Origin: UBA4416 sp031539425
GTDB taxonomy: Bacteria; Bacteroidota; Bacteroidia; B-17B0; Aurantibacillaceae
Length of the DNA: 13,914 bases
Reading direction: 5' to 3'
Assembly (NCBI GenBank): GCA_031539425.1
Contig: JAVKLI010000056.1
Location: 1 to 13,914, forward strand
The notes under the pieces are model-generated. The model searched no databases. It was not told the DNA's origin and worked only from the letters and a program-made list of their open reading frames with translations. Of the stretch, positions 1 to 8,200 are shown piece by piece. Both the position numbers and the translations under genes were made by a program. Position 1 is the stretch's first letter, and each line of letters begins with the position of its first letter.

Positions 1-39
1 ATTGCTGATTGCTGATTGCTGATTGCTGATTGCTGATTG
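1..39. repeat. Heptanucleotide tandem repeat (ATTGCTG), about 5.5 copies, cut by the window edge
   Basis: Five perfect tandem copies of the 7-bp unit ATTGCTG run from position 1 to 35 and a partial copy (ATTG) ends at 39. The array probably continues to the left of the window. Because 7 is not a multiple of 3, the plus strand meets TGA in every frame, so it cannot be coding in that direction. The minus strand (CAGCAAT units) is open in all frames. I treat it as an intergenic simple-sequence repeat. Copy number may vary by slippage, which is inference. Confidence 0.9.
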
Positions 40-215
40 GGAAGCATAAGTTGGTTGTATTAGAAGGTTAGTAATAAATTAAAAAAATAACGTATAACAA
101 TGTTAATCAAATATTTTATTAAATCAAAATTTTTGTTAAAATATTTTAATCTTAAAATTATTAACGAAATAGATATTACATTTTTTTTAACATAGCAATA
201 AAAAAGCATTTATCG

Positions 216-223
216 TATATTTA
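216..223 (+). promoter_or_regulatory. Weak candidate -7 box for ychF (TATATTTA)
   Basis: The octamer matches the Bacteroidota -7 consensus TAnnTTTG at every fixed base except the last (A instead of G), and lies 36 nt before the ychF start codon. No convincing TTG is seen 17-23 nt upstream. The rest of positions 40-259 is AT-rich, with no gene or strong hairpin that I can see. Confidence 0.3.
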
Positions 224-259
224 CCCTTTTATTAATTTATTTATTTAACTCCTTTTAAA

Positions 260-1360
260 ATGGCTTTAAAATGCGGCATCATCGGCTTACCTAATGTAGG
301 TAAATCTACAATATTTAACTGCTTAAGCAATGCAAAAGCACAAGCAGCTAATTTTCCTTTTTGCACCATAGACCCCAACGTGGGTACAATCACTGTACCC
401 GATGAAAGGTTAAACAAATTGGCTGAATTGGTAAAACCACAAGCAATACTTCCTACCTCAGTAGAAATTGTTGATATTGCTGGCCTTGTAAAAGGTGCCA
501 GCAAAGGCGAAGGATTAGGAAATAAATTTTTAGCCAATATTAGAGAATGTAACGCTTTAATACACGTATTAAGATGTTTTGATAATGACAACGTTATTCA
601 CGTAGACGGCAAGGTAAACCCTATTAGTGATAAAGAAATTATAGATGCAGAGCTTCAACTAAAGGATTTAGAAACACTTGAAGCAAAAATAAAAAAATAC
701 GAAAAAGCGGCTAAAGCTGCTTCAGACAAAGAAGCGGTAAAAACATATAATACCTTATTAAAAGTAAAAAATACCCTTGAGCAAGGCTTATCAGTTCGCA
801 GCTGTTCTTTGGAAGATAATGAAAAACCATACTTAGAAGATTTACAATTACTTACTGCCAAACCTGTACTTTATGTTTGTAATGTAGATGAATTAGCCGC
901 TAAAAATGGTAATGCTTATGTTGAAAAAGTGAAAGAGGCTGTTAAAAATGAAAACGCAGAAATCGTTATTCTTACAGCTCAAATGGAAAGTGAAATTGCA
1001 GCCTTAGAAAATTACGAAGAAAAACAAATGTTTTTACAAGATTTAGGGCTTGACGAACCTGGTGTAAACAAACTAATTAAAAGCGCTTATAAGTTACTTA
1101 ACCTACAAACGTATTATACAGCGGGGGTTAAAGAAGTTCGTGCCTGGACTATTACCAAGGGTATGACGGCACCTCAAGCTGCTGGCGTTATACACACCGA
1201 TTTTGAAAAAGGATTTATAAGAGCAGAAGTAATTGCCTATAACGATTACATACAATACGGAACAGAAAACGCCTGCAAAGAAGTAGGTAAATTGCGCATA
1301 GAGGGTAAAGAGTACATTGTTGCGGATGGCGATGTAATGCATTTTAGATTTAACGTTTAA
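260..1360 (+). CDS. ychF: Redox-regulated ATPase YchF (OLA1/Obg-type P-loop NTPase)
   Basis: Universal ribosome-associated P-loop NTPase of the Obg family that prefers ATP to GTP; it acts in the cytoplasm and is linked to translation and stress responses. The Walker A/G1 motif GLPNVGKST is at residues 9-17 and the G3 motif DIAG at 72-75, followed by the family signature LVKGASKGEGLGNKF. The G4 position reads NVDE (208-211) rather than NKxD, the usual YchF variant that explains ATP preference. A coiled-coil insertion spans about 130-180, and the C-terminal TGS domain starts near 283 with IHTDFEKGFIRAEV at 311-324. The 366-residue length matches the family (363 in E. coli). The start is fixed by the conserved N-terminus just before the P-loop. 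There is no Shine-Dalgarno sequence; the leader is T- and A-rich. It is the first gene of a tight three-gene cluster, ending 8 nt before the dihydroorotase gene. Confidence 0.97.
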   Translation: MALKCGIIGLPNVGKSTIFNCLSNAKAQAANFPFCTIDPNVGTITVPDERLNKLAELVKPQAILPTSVEIVDIAGLVKGASKGEGLGNKFLANIRECNALIHVLRCFDNDNVIHVDGKVNPISDKEIIDAELQLKDLETLEAKIKKYEKAAKAASDKEAVKTYNTLLKVKNTLEQGLSVRSCSLEDNEKPYLEDLQLLTAKPVLYVCNVDELAAKNGNAYVEKVKEAVKNENAEIVILTAQMESEIAALENYEEKQMFLQDLGLDEPGVNKLIKSAYKLLNLQTYYTAGVKEVRAWTITKGMTAPQAAGVIHTDFEKGFIRAEVIAYNDYIQYGTENACKEVGKLRIEGKEYIVADGDVMHFRFNV

Positions 1361-1368
1361 ACTATTGC

Positions 1369-2709
1369 ATGAAACCTATTTTAATTAAAAATGCCACTAT
1401 TATTAATGAAGGTGAAAGTTTTATTAATGATGTATTAATTGAAAATGGTCTTTTTGAAAAAATAGATAGAGACCTATCGCATCCTACTGCAACTGTTATA
1501 GATGCTCAAAACTTAATTTTACTGCCAGGCGTAATAGATGACCAAGTTCATTTTAGAGAGCCAGGCTTAACACATAAAGGAACTATTTACTCCGAAGCAA
1601 AAGCTGCCGTTGCAGGCGGCATTACCTCTTATATGGAAATGCCTAATACCAAACCGCAAACGGTGAGTAGGGTAGATCTAGAAAAAAAGTACAACCGTGC
1701 CCAACAATGCTCTTTAGCTAACTATTCTTTTTTTATGGGAGGTACCAATGATAATTTAGACGAAGTATTAAAAGTAAATTATAATAACGTGTGCGGACTA
1801 AAGCTATTTATGGGCTCTAGCACTGGTAATATGCTTGTAAATGACACCAAAGTGTTAGAAAATATTTTTTTAAAATTTCCGCACCTTATTGCCACACATT
1901 GCGAAGATGATGTGATGATCAAAGAAAATCAAACACGAATGATTGAAATCTATGGAAATAATATTCCAGCTTATTTTCATCCCATCATTCGTAATGATGA
2001 GGCTTGTTTTAAATCATCATCCTATGCTGTACAATTAGCAAAAAAACATGGCACTCGCTTACATGTACTACACATATCAACAGCTAAAGAATTAAAATTA
2101 TTTGAAAATAAAACACCTTTAAAAAACAAAAAAATTACTGCCGAAGCCTGCATCCATCACCTTTGGTTTAACGATGAAGATTATAAAACACACGGCAACT
2201 TTATAAAATGGAACCCAGCTATAAAAACAGAATACGATAGACAACAAATATTTGATGCCATGTTAGATGGTACAATTGATGTTGTAGCAACAGACCATGC
2301 ACCGCACACACTCGAAGAAAAAAACGCACCATACCTAAATGCTCCAAGTGGCGGACCATTAGTGCAACACGCCTTATTAGCTATGCTTGAGTTTTATCAT
2401 CAAAAAAAAATAACACTAGATCAAATTGCTACAAAAATGGCGCATAATGTGGCTGATATTTTTCAAATTACCAATAGAGGCTATATAAAAGAAGGTTTTG
2501 CTGCAGATTTAGTGCTAGTTAACTTAAATAAACCAATGGTAGTTTCCAATCAAAATGTATTATACCATTGTGGGTGGACGCCATTTGATAACACCACATT
2601 CAAATCAAGTATTGAAAAAACATTTGTTAACGGACATTTAGTATACAATAATGGGATGTTTGATGAAACCCAAATGGGCCAAAGGTTACTGTTTAATTGT
2701 AAGGGTTAA
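1369..2709 (+). CDS. pyrC: Dihydroorotase, class I amidohydrolase
   Basis: Cyclises N-carbamoyl-L-aspartate to dihydroorotate, the third step of de novo pyrimidine synthesis, in the cytoplasm. The amidohydrolase TIM-barrel signatures appear in order: DDQVHFREPG at 57-66, MPNTKP at 91-96, GLKLFMGSSTGN at 143-154, ATHCED at 175-180 (His177), LHVLHIST at 231-238 (His232, His235) and ATDHAPHT at 307-314 (catalytic Asp309). The C-terminus (about 370-430) is the small beta domain containing the GYIKEGFAADLVL motif. The 446-residue length fits class I enzymes. The first metal-binding motif reads Q-V-H instead of H-x-H, losing the first histidine. I recall this variant as common in dihydroorotases of this phylum, so I still call the gene functional. 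The symbol pyrC is used for the function only. Gaps of 8 nt on each side suggest cotranscription with ychF and the following gene. Confidence 0.93.
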   Translation: MKPILIKNATIINEGESFINDVLIENGLFEKIDRDLSHPTATVIDAQNLILLPGVIDDQVHFREPGLTHKGTIYSEAKAAVAGGITSYMEMPNTKPQTVSRVDLEKKYNRAQQCSLANYSFFMGGTNDNLDEVLKVNYNNVCGLKLFMGSSTGNMLVNDTKVLENIFLKFPHLIATHCEDDVMIKENQTRMIEIYGNNIPAYFHPIIRNDEACFKSSSYAVQLAKKHGTRLHVLHISTAKELKLFENKTPLKNKKITAEACIHHLWFNDEDYKTHGNFIKWNPAIKTEYDRQQIFDAMLDGTIDVVATDHAPHTLEEKNAPYLNAPSGGPLVQHALLAMLEFYHQKKITLDQIATKMAHNVADIFQITNRGYIKEGFAADLVLVNLNKPMVVSNQNVLYHCGWTPFDNTTFKSSIEKTFVNGHLVYNNGMFDETQMGQRLLFNCKG

Positions 2710-2717
2710 GTTTTAAA

Positions 2718-3338
2718 ATGAATTTCATACCAATTCAGTTACATATTTGGAATTTTAAAAATAAATTAAAACACAATTTATTTGCCAAAAACGAACACTT
2801 TTTACAATCTCCTTTTTTGTTTTATTTTTATTTAGAAGTAGTTCAAAACCCTTACCCTTTCAGTGATTTTGAAGATTGTGTTAAATTTAGAAAACAACTT
2901 TTACCATTACAATTTAATTCAATCAAACACGATGAATTTTTATACCGCCTTATCAACTTTTTTAATTTTAAATCAATGGCTTTGGTAGGTCAAATAAATA
3001 AGGTAACGCTACAGTACTTATCAAAATTTAAGCATCAAAATGATATTCAAGTATCTGATATTTTACACTTATCATCGCCAGACTTTGATTTTATCTATAT
3101 CAATAATTTGCTAAAAGACAGTTTAAAAAAAAACTTAGAGCAATTAATTAATGAAAACAAACTAACAAATACTATTTACTTTATAAGCAACATTTACCAA
3201 TGCCAAAAAACACAAAATGCTTGGCTAAATTTAACCAAGCATTTGCGCGTAACTATAAGTACTGATTTTTATGATCTAGGCTTACTGTTTGTAAGACCAG
3301 AGCATAAAAATAAAGAACATTTTAAACTTAAATTATAA
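2718..3338 (+). CDS. Degenerate, shortened class I SAM methyltransferase-like protein
   Basis: A 206-residue cytoplasmic protein with no signal peptide. Its landmarks match, by my recall, a Bacteroidota family of SAM-dependent methyltransferases of about 260 residues. They are an N-terminal SPFLFYF segment (31-37), FRKQLL (57-62), the LYRLINFF helix (75-82) that normally precedes SAM motif I, DFDFIYINN (122-130) where the family has a DFVFIDGNH-type motif, and a C-terminal block with AWLNLTKHLRVTISTDFYDLGLLFVR (168-193) and KEHFKLKL (199-206). The glycine-rich SAM-binding loop expected after the helix is replaced by ALVGQINKV (88-96), and about 50 residues seem missing. Enzymatic activity is therefore doubtful, although the frame is intact. 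It starts 8 nt after the dihydroorotase stop and ends 2 nt from a convergent gene. Family assignment is from memory of motif order; function is unknown. Confidence 0.75.
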   Translation: MNFIPIQLHIWNFKNKLKHNLFAKNEHFLQSPFLFYFYLEVVQNPYPFSDFEDCVKFRKQLLPLQFNSIKHDEFLYRLINFFNFKSMALVGQINKVTLQYLSKFKHQNDIQVSDILHLSSPDFDFIYINNLLKDSLKKNLEQLINENKLTNTIYFISNIYQCQKTQNAWLNLTKHLRVTISTDFYDLGLLFVRPEHKNKEHFKLKL

Positions 3339-3340
3339 AA

Positions 3341-3733
3341 TTATTTGTTTGTTTTTTTTAGCACAACACCAATTACAATAGCAAGTACACAGCCGCAAAC
3401 TACACTTGTAAATATGGCTTGTAAAGCTGTTACAATACAAGCATCTTTTGCCGAATTCATATAAAATTGCATGCTTATTTCTATAAGCCCAGCAATTAAT
3501 GCTCCATACATAGCAGAACTTTTTAACTCTGTTTTGCCTGGGGTGTTACCAATTACCAAAGTCATAAACATACTGTAAAATAAACCACCTAATACTATAA
3601 ACATCATATTTTGCTCATGCCCCTCTTGTGGCGGGTACATGTTAGGAAATATAGCACCATAAAAAATGCCGCCTAAAATAAAGTAAACTATTGTACCAGC
3701 TATTGCGGCAACTGAAAAAGATTTTAAAGTCAT
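3341..3733 (-). CDS. Small four-helix inner-membrane protein, function unknown
   Basis: A 130-residue hydrophobic protein with four predicted membrane helices at about residues 6-29, 43-62, 73-91 and 98-125, and a short basic C-terminus (KKTNK). The hairpin between helices 1 and 2 carries FPNMYPPQEGHEQ. The motifs YFILGGIFYG (17-26) in helix 1 and FYMNS (90-94) after helix 3 are reminiscent of small membrane proteins common in this phylum, sometimes placed near DUF1761; I am not certain of that assignment. No catalytic motif is visible. The gene faces the cluster ending at 3338, with only 2 nt between the stop codons, and is divergent from purC. Its leader is A-rich with no Shine-Dalgarno sequence. 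Confidence 0.8.
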   Translation of the reverse strand: MTLKSFSVAAIAGTIVYFILGGIFYGAIFPNMYPPQEGHEQNMMFIVLGGLFYSMFMTLVIGNTPGKTELKSSAMYGALIAGLIEISMQFYMNSAKDACIVTALQAIFTSVVCGCVLAIVIGVVLKKTNK

Positions 3734-3870
3734 AAAAAATAATAATAAGGGTTAATAATAAAGAATAGTAAGCCTAAAAGTACCTTAAAAAATTAATAAT
3801 AACTATTATTTATTATTATTTTTTATTTACAATATAAGTTAGCATTTTTGATGTTTCAATTAAATAGTTT
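3734..3870. other. Divergent intergenic region (membrane protein / purC)
   Basis: This 137-bp AT-rich spacer must hold the 5' ends of both divergent genes. It contains an inverted repeat AATAATA (3795-3801) / TATTATT (3804-3810) with a 2-nt spacer. A relaxed -7-like element for purC (TA at 3840-3841, TTTG at 3847-3850) has a 5-nt rather than 2-nt gap. I see no purine riboswitch or clear operator, so promoter positions remain unassigned. Confidence 0.4.
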
Positions 3871-4818
3871 ATGAATGCTTTAACTCAAACAAATTATAAA
3901 TTTTCACATCAAACTAGCGTATATAAAGGAAAAGTACGCGATGTATATGGCATTGATAATAAATATTTGGTAATGATAGCAAGCGATAGAATTAGTGCCT
4001 TTGATGTGGTAATGCCAAAAGGCATTCCATACAAAGGGCAGGTGCTTAATCAAATTGCAACCAGCTTTTTGCATGCTACTAAAGATATTGTTCCAAATTG
4101 GATATTAGATGTACCAGATCCTGTAGTGAGTATTGGTAAGTTATGCACCCCATTTAAAGTAGAAATGGTAGTAAGAGGTTATTTAGCAGGCCATGCCGCT
4201 CGCATATATAATACTGGTGGTAGAAGTATTTGTGGTGTTAGTTTGCCCGATGGATTAAAAGAAAATGATAAATTACCGCAACCCATCATAACCCCAACTA
4301 CCAAGGCAAGTGTAGGCCATGATGAAGATATATCTAAACAGGCAATATTAAAAAAAGGTATTGTATCTGCTGAACATTACGAACAATTAGAAAATTATAC
4401 TTTAAAATTGTATGAAAGAGGCCAGCAAATGGCTCATGCTAAAGGATTAATATTGGTTGATACCAAATATGAATTTGGATTATTTAATGGTGAAATCCAT
4501 TTAATGGATGAAATTCACACCCCCGATTCGTCTCGATATTTTTATTTAGATGGCTATGAAGAGCGACAAAAATTAGGGCAAGAACAGAAACAATTAAGTA
4601 AAGAATTTGTACGTAAATGGTTAATTCAAAATGGCTTTCAAGGCAAAGAAGAACAACAAGTGCCTCAATTTACAACAGAATTTATAAATGAAATTTCGGA
4701 AAGATATATTGAACTTTACGAAAAAATATTAGGTACAAAATTTGTGAAATCTGATTTAACACAAATAAAAGAAAGGATTCATACAAATGTAGAATCCTCT
4801 TTAAAGAGTTTAGTATAA
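3871..4818 (+). CDS. purC: Phosphoribosylaminoimidazole-succinocarboxamide synthase (SAICAR synthetase)
   Basis: Joins CAIR and L-aspartate with ATP to form SAICAR in de novo purine synthesis, in the cytoplasm. Family motifs are all present: the ATP-binding KGKVRDVY near the N-terminus (19-26), ASDRISAFD (37-45), VVRGYLAGHA (100-109), PIITPTTKA (138-146) followed by GHDED (149-153), LVDTKYEFG (195-203) and the aspartate/substrate signature DEIHTPDSSRY (213-223). At 315 residues it is the long form, similar in length to yeast Ade1 (306) and longer than the E. coli type (237); a C-terminal extension of about 60 residues accounts for most of this. The start at 3871 places KGKVRD at the usual distance. 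The gene is transcribed alone, divergent from the membrane protein gene and convergent with rpsU, whose stop lies 20 nt downstream. Confidence 0.97.
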   Translation: MNALTQTNYKFSHQTSVYKGKVRDVYGIDNKYLVMIASDRISAFDVVMPKGIPYKGQVLNQIATSFLHATKDIVPNWILDVPDPVVSIGKLCTPFKVEMVVRGYLAGHAARIYNTGGRSICGVSLPDGLKENDKLPQPIITPTTKASVGHDEDISKQAILKKGIVSAEHYEQLENYTLKLYERGQQMAHAKGLILVDTKYEFGLFNGEIHLMDEIHTPDSSRYFYLDGYEERQKLGQEQKQLSKEFVRKWLIQNGFQGKEEQQVPQFTTEFINEISERYIELYEKILGTKFVKSDLTQIKERIHTNVESSLKSLV

Positions 4819-4838
4819 TTTAAAAAGCTAAAAGCGAA

Positions 4839-5033
4839 TTATTCAGCAGCTGCTAATTGCAGCTTTTGCTTATAAGCAGCCTTTATCATCGTTTGACGGT
4901 TTGTAACAGATGGTTTTTCAAAAGTTTTACGATTACGTAAAGCTTTAACAACACCTGTTTTTTCAAACTTCTTTTTCATTTTTTTTAAGGCTTTTTCAAT
5001 GCTTTCACCTTCTTTTACTGCTACAACTAACAT
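4839..5033 (-). CDS. rpsU: Small ribosomal subunit protein bS21
   Basis: A small basic protein (64 residues) of the 30S platform. The sequence shows the bS21 features: VKEGESIEKALKKMKKKFEK (7-26), then VVKALRNRKTFEKPSV (28-43) and a basic helix ending LAAAE. In Bacteroidota, bS21 helps sequester the 16S rRNA 3' tail (anti-Shine-Dalgarno), the accepted reason why leaders in this phylum lack Shine-Dalgarno sequences. In Flavobacterium johnsoniae the rpsU mRNA itself is reported to carry a strong Shine-Dalgarno sequence and to be autoregulated. Here the 35 nt before the start codon are almost only A and T with no GGAGG-like core, so that mode is not evident. It converges on purC. A consensus -7 box lies 34 nt upstream of the start codon and a 15-A tract lies further upstream. 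Confidence 0.95.
   Translation of the reverse strand: MLVVAVKEGESIEKALKKMKKKFEKTGVVKALRNRKTFEKPSVTNRQTMIKAAYKQKLQLAAAE
4848..4867 (+). terminator. Possible purC terminator hairpin inside the rpsU 3' end
   Basis: AGCTGC (4848-4853) and GCAGCT (4859-4864) form a 6-bp perfect stem with a 5-nt TAATT loop, followed on the plus strand by TTT. It lies 30 nt after the purC stop but within the last codons of rpsU, so it may simply reflect coding sequence (Gln-Leu-Ala-Ala-Ala). The stem is short and the T-run weak. Confidence 0.3.
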
Positions 5034-5066
5034 TTTTATTTTTTATTTTTTAAATAATTTAAGGTG

Positions 5067-5074
5067 CAAATGTA
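5067..5074 (-). promoter_or_regulatory. Candidate -7 box of the rpsU promoter (TACATTTG on the minus strand)
   Basis: Read on the minus strand, the octamer TACATTTG fits the Bacteroidota -7 consensus TAnnTTTG exactly. Transcription would start a few bases further on, giving an rpsU leader of roughly 25-30 nt. The -33 region carries no clear TTG; it falls inside a homopolymer (T on this strand) at 5087-5101. Confidence 0.65.
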
Positions 5075-5086
5075 TGGTTTAAGTTT

Positions 5087-5101
5087 AAAAAAAAAAAAAA
5101 A
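5087..5101. repeat. Homopolymer tract of 15 A (T on the rpsU strand)
   Basis: Fifteen consecutive A lie in the spacer between rpsU and the giant gene, 13 to 27 nt upstream of the candidate rpsU -7 box. The tract therefore overlaps where the -33 element should lie. Such tracts are prone to slippage and to sequencing length error, so its exact length is uncertain. Confidence 0.85.
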
Positions 5102-5184
5102 CGGTATAATTTATTTAAAGTAATGTTTTTCAATTGGTTACAAATAATTTAAAATAAATGTTAATAATTTTGTTAACAACTTTT

Positions 5185-5213
5185 TTGATTTAATAAAAAA
5201 CATTTATATTTTG
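5185..5213 (+). promoter_or_regulatory. Candidate promoter of the giant secreted protein gene
   Basis: A TTG at 5185-5187 is followed after 17 nt by TATATTTTG (5205-5213). This is the Bacteroidota -33/-7 arrangement (TTG, 17-23 nt, TAnnTTTG) with one extra base inside the -7 box. Transcription would begin near 5220, leaving a leader of about 25 nt before the start at 5247. The leader is A-rich without a Shine-Dalgarno sequence. Confidence 0.55.
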
Positions 5214-5246
5214 CAAAGCATAAATAATTATCTAAAAAACATATAA

Positions 5247-8200
5247 ATGAAAATTTCATCATCTATCACTAAAACATCAATGTTTATTAGCATGTTGTTT
5301 TTAACTTCAGTATTTTATGCTCAATTATCAGGAGTAAAAACAATTCCTATAGATTATGCTACTATAGGTGCAGCGCTTAATGATATTAACGCGCAAGGTG
5401 TAAACGGACCTTTAACTATTAATATACCTGCTGGATATACCGAAACGGTTACAGCTCCAGGTGGATATTCATTAACAGCTACTGGTACGGCCACAAGCCC
5501 TATTATTTTTCAAAAAAGTGGGGCAGGGGCAAATCCTATTTTATATGCCATGTTTGGTGTTGCCACACATACTAGCACACAACAAGATGGTATTTTAATG
5601 TTAATAGGATCTGACTATGTTACTATAGATGGAATTGATTTTGTAGATCCTTTTATATTTACAGCGGTTCAATCAGCAACTGCAAATATAAGAACTGCAG
5701 AATTTGCTTTAGCACTTTTTAAAGCGAGTGCTTTTAATGGTTGCCAATACAACACTATTATAAATTGTTCCTTTAGATTAAATAGAGAAGCTGCTAATAG
5801 AGCAGGTATTTTCACAATGACGAGCGGCGGTATGGGGATTATTATTACCAACGCTTTATACAATAATTGTATTACTACTTTAACTGCTAATATTTCGCTT
5901 ACACCTACTACTGTTGTAAACCCAGAAGGGGCTAACTCTTTTAATAAAATATATTCAAATACTTTTAATAATTGCTACACACCTATATCTATTGTAGGTT
6001 TAATAGATAACGCACCGTATTTAGCTGCAGATAGAGGCAATGATATTGGCGGTAATTCTATAGCCACTGGTAATAAGATAAATACTTTTGCTGGAGTTTT
6101 ATATACTGCCGCACCGGCAACGGCAGCAGGTATTATAGCAGCTGGACAGTATAATTTAAATGTATCGTTTAATGAAGTGTACAACAATAAAAATAACACT
6201 GGTGTTTTTCATGGTGGCACAATTAGAGCTATATCTGTTGGCAGCGCAATAGGCGCTAACGTTACTATTAATAGCAATACCGTATCATTATCATCTACCT
6301 TAACCGCCGCCAATGGGGGTATATTTATCGAAAATATCTCTCCTGGCACTATTCCAACCCTAACTCCAAGCCTAATAACAAATACTATAAATATTCGAAA
6401 CAATATTATTACTGGTTCTGTATTTAGTAATACAACCGCTACAGGTATTCTTACATTTATACAAAATACAGGACAAGCAGCTTATTTAAACTTAACAAAT
6501 AATACTGTTAACAATAATACCTTTAGACATACAACTAGCATAATTTTGGGTATCCATAATAATGCCATAATTTATACTAAAAATAATTTTAATAACAACT
6601 ATTTTAGTATCACTCAAACCAATACTGCTACAGTTATGGGTGGTACGCATAATTATATGTATAATCAATTAGGTATAATATCATCTAGTGTAAATTTTAT
6701 GAATAATGTGATAGAAAATGTACAGTTATCTAATCCAACATTTACCAACATTGTAGCTATGTCTGGAACTGAAAATTATTTTTATAATGGAGCTAGCTCA
6801 AAAGTTTTGAATTTTTCTAATAACGCAGTTAGAAATATGACATTAAATTCTAGTGGATCTATGTATCTTTTTTATAATACAGGCAATACCGATAGTTTAT
6901 TAACTGTAGCCAATAATACATTTACTAACATTAATAAATTATCTAATGCTGGTTTTATATACGGGTATTATTGTACGGTTAGTTCATCCGAAAAATCACA
7001 ACAATATATTTACAATAACATTTTTACGAGTATTGTTAGAACACATACAGCTACTGGTACTGGTGGTTTTTATGCTATTTATAACACGGATGGATCTGCT
7101 GCTAATTACCCAAGAAAATATATTTATGATAACGTTATAAATAATATAAATTTTACGAATGCCACTGGAACTAATTGGCCACTCTATTTAAATTATTTAG
7201 GTAATGGTAATACACCAATTGGGTCAAAAATATATAACAACAGTGTTACAAATTATTCAACATCTGGTTCATGTTATGGTATTTATTTAGGAACAGTCAA
7301 TTCTCTATCAGTAGGAGTTGAAATTTATAATAATAAATTTGATAATATGTTTCAGTTTCATACAAGCAACGTGTTATCTGCAATGTATTTAACAGGAAAT
7401 TCTACTTTGGGATTCCCTTCATTAAAAGTATATAATAATAAAATTACCAATTTAACGCATTTTGGTGCTTCATCTGTACTAAGGCCAATTCACGTGCTTT
7501 CGATTAATCAATTAGATTTTTATAATAATTATATTGGTAATATTTATGCTCCAAATGCCAATACACCTTTGGGTATTGAGGCTATTTATATTAACCCTAC
7601 TATAAATGATAGAATTAATATCCATAATAACACCATTCGTTTAGATGCCGTATCTACCACTACTGTAGCAGGGGCACAATTTGGTTCTGCCGTTATATCA
7701 GTTGCAAATAACAATGCAAAGATTGAATTAAAGAATAATATTTTACTTAATTTATCTACCCCAATTGTGCCATCTAATACTACGCATGTATTTTCAGTAG
7801 TTTATAAAAGAGTTGATGCAAACCATACCAATCATTTAAAAACTTCTAATAATAATTTTATGAGTGCTGGTACGCCTGGCCCTAATAATTTAATATTTTG
7901 GGATTCTCAAACAAGCACTACAGTGCCATTAGCAGCTACTGTATACTCTAATGTGGCAGCCTATCAAGCCACAGTAACCCCAGCTGATATTGTTACGCAC
8001 ACTTTAACGCCTGCATTTATGAGTATGGTTTCTTCCAACCCTAATTATTTACATATTGATGCGTCTGTATCTACGCCATTAGAAAGTGGTGGCGCAGCCT
8101 CTACTTTAGCTATAACAGATTATGATAACGATATTAGATTTGGTGAAACAGGATATGCTGGAAACGGAACTTCTAAAGATGTAGGCGCTGATGAATTTAA

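Noticed and set aside
1..39. CRISPR array
   Set aside because: The repeat unit is 7 bp with no spacers, so it is a simple tandem repeat.
1..47. Possible minus-strand small protein starting at 47 and reading through the heptamer repeat
   Set aside because: Only about 15 codons are visible, all but the first four are repeat, and no promoter is seen; it is noted as a possibility but not annotated as a gene.
241..1342. Minus-strand open frames opposite ychF
   Set aside because: ychF is unambiguous on the plus strand over its full length, and the opposite frames have no independent support.
4819..4838. Separate terminator between purC and rpsU
   Set aside because: The 20-nt gap contains no hairpin; the only candidate stem lies within the rpsU coding end and is weak.
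5669..6403. Minus-strand open frames of 60-75 residues opposite the beta-helix region
   Set aside because: They lie entirely inside the giant plus-strand gene, have no motif and no leader of their own, and arise from its Asn/Thr-rich codons.
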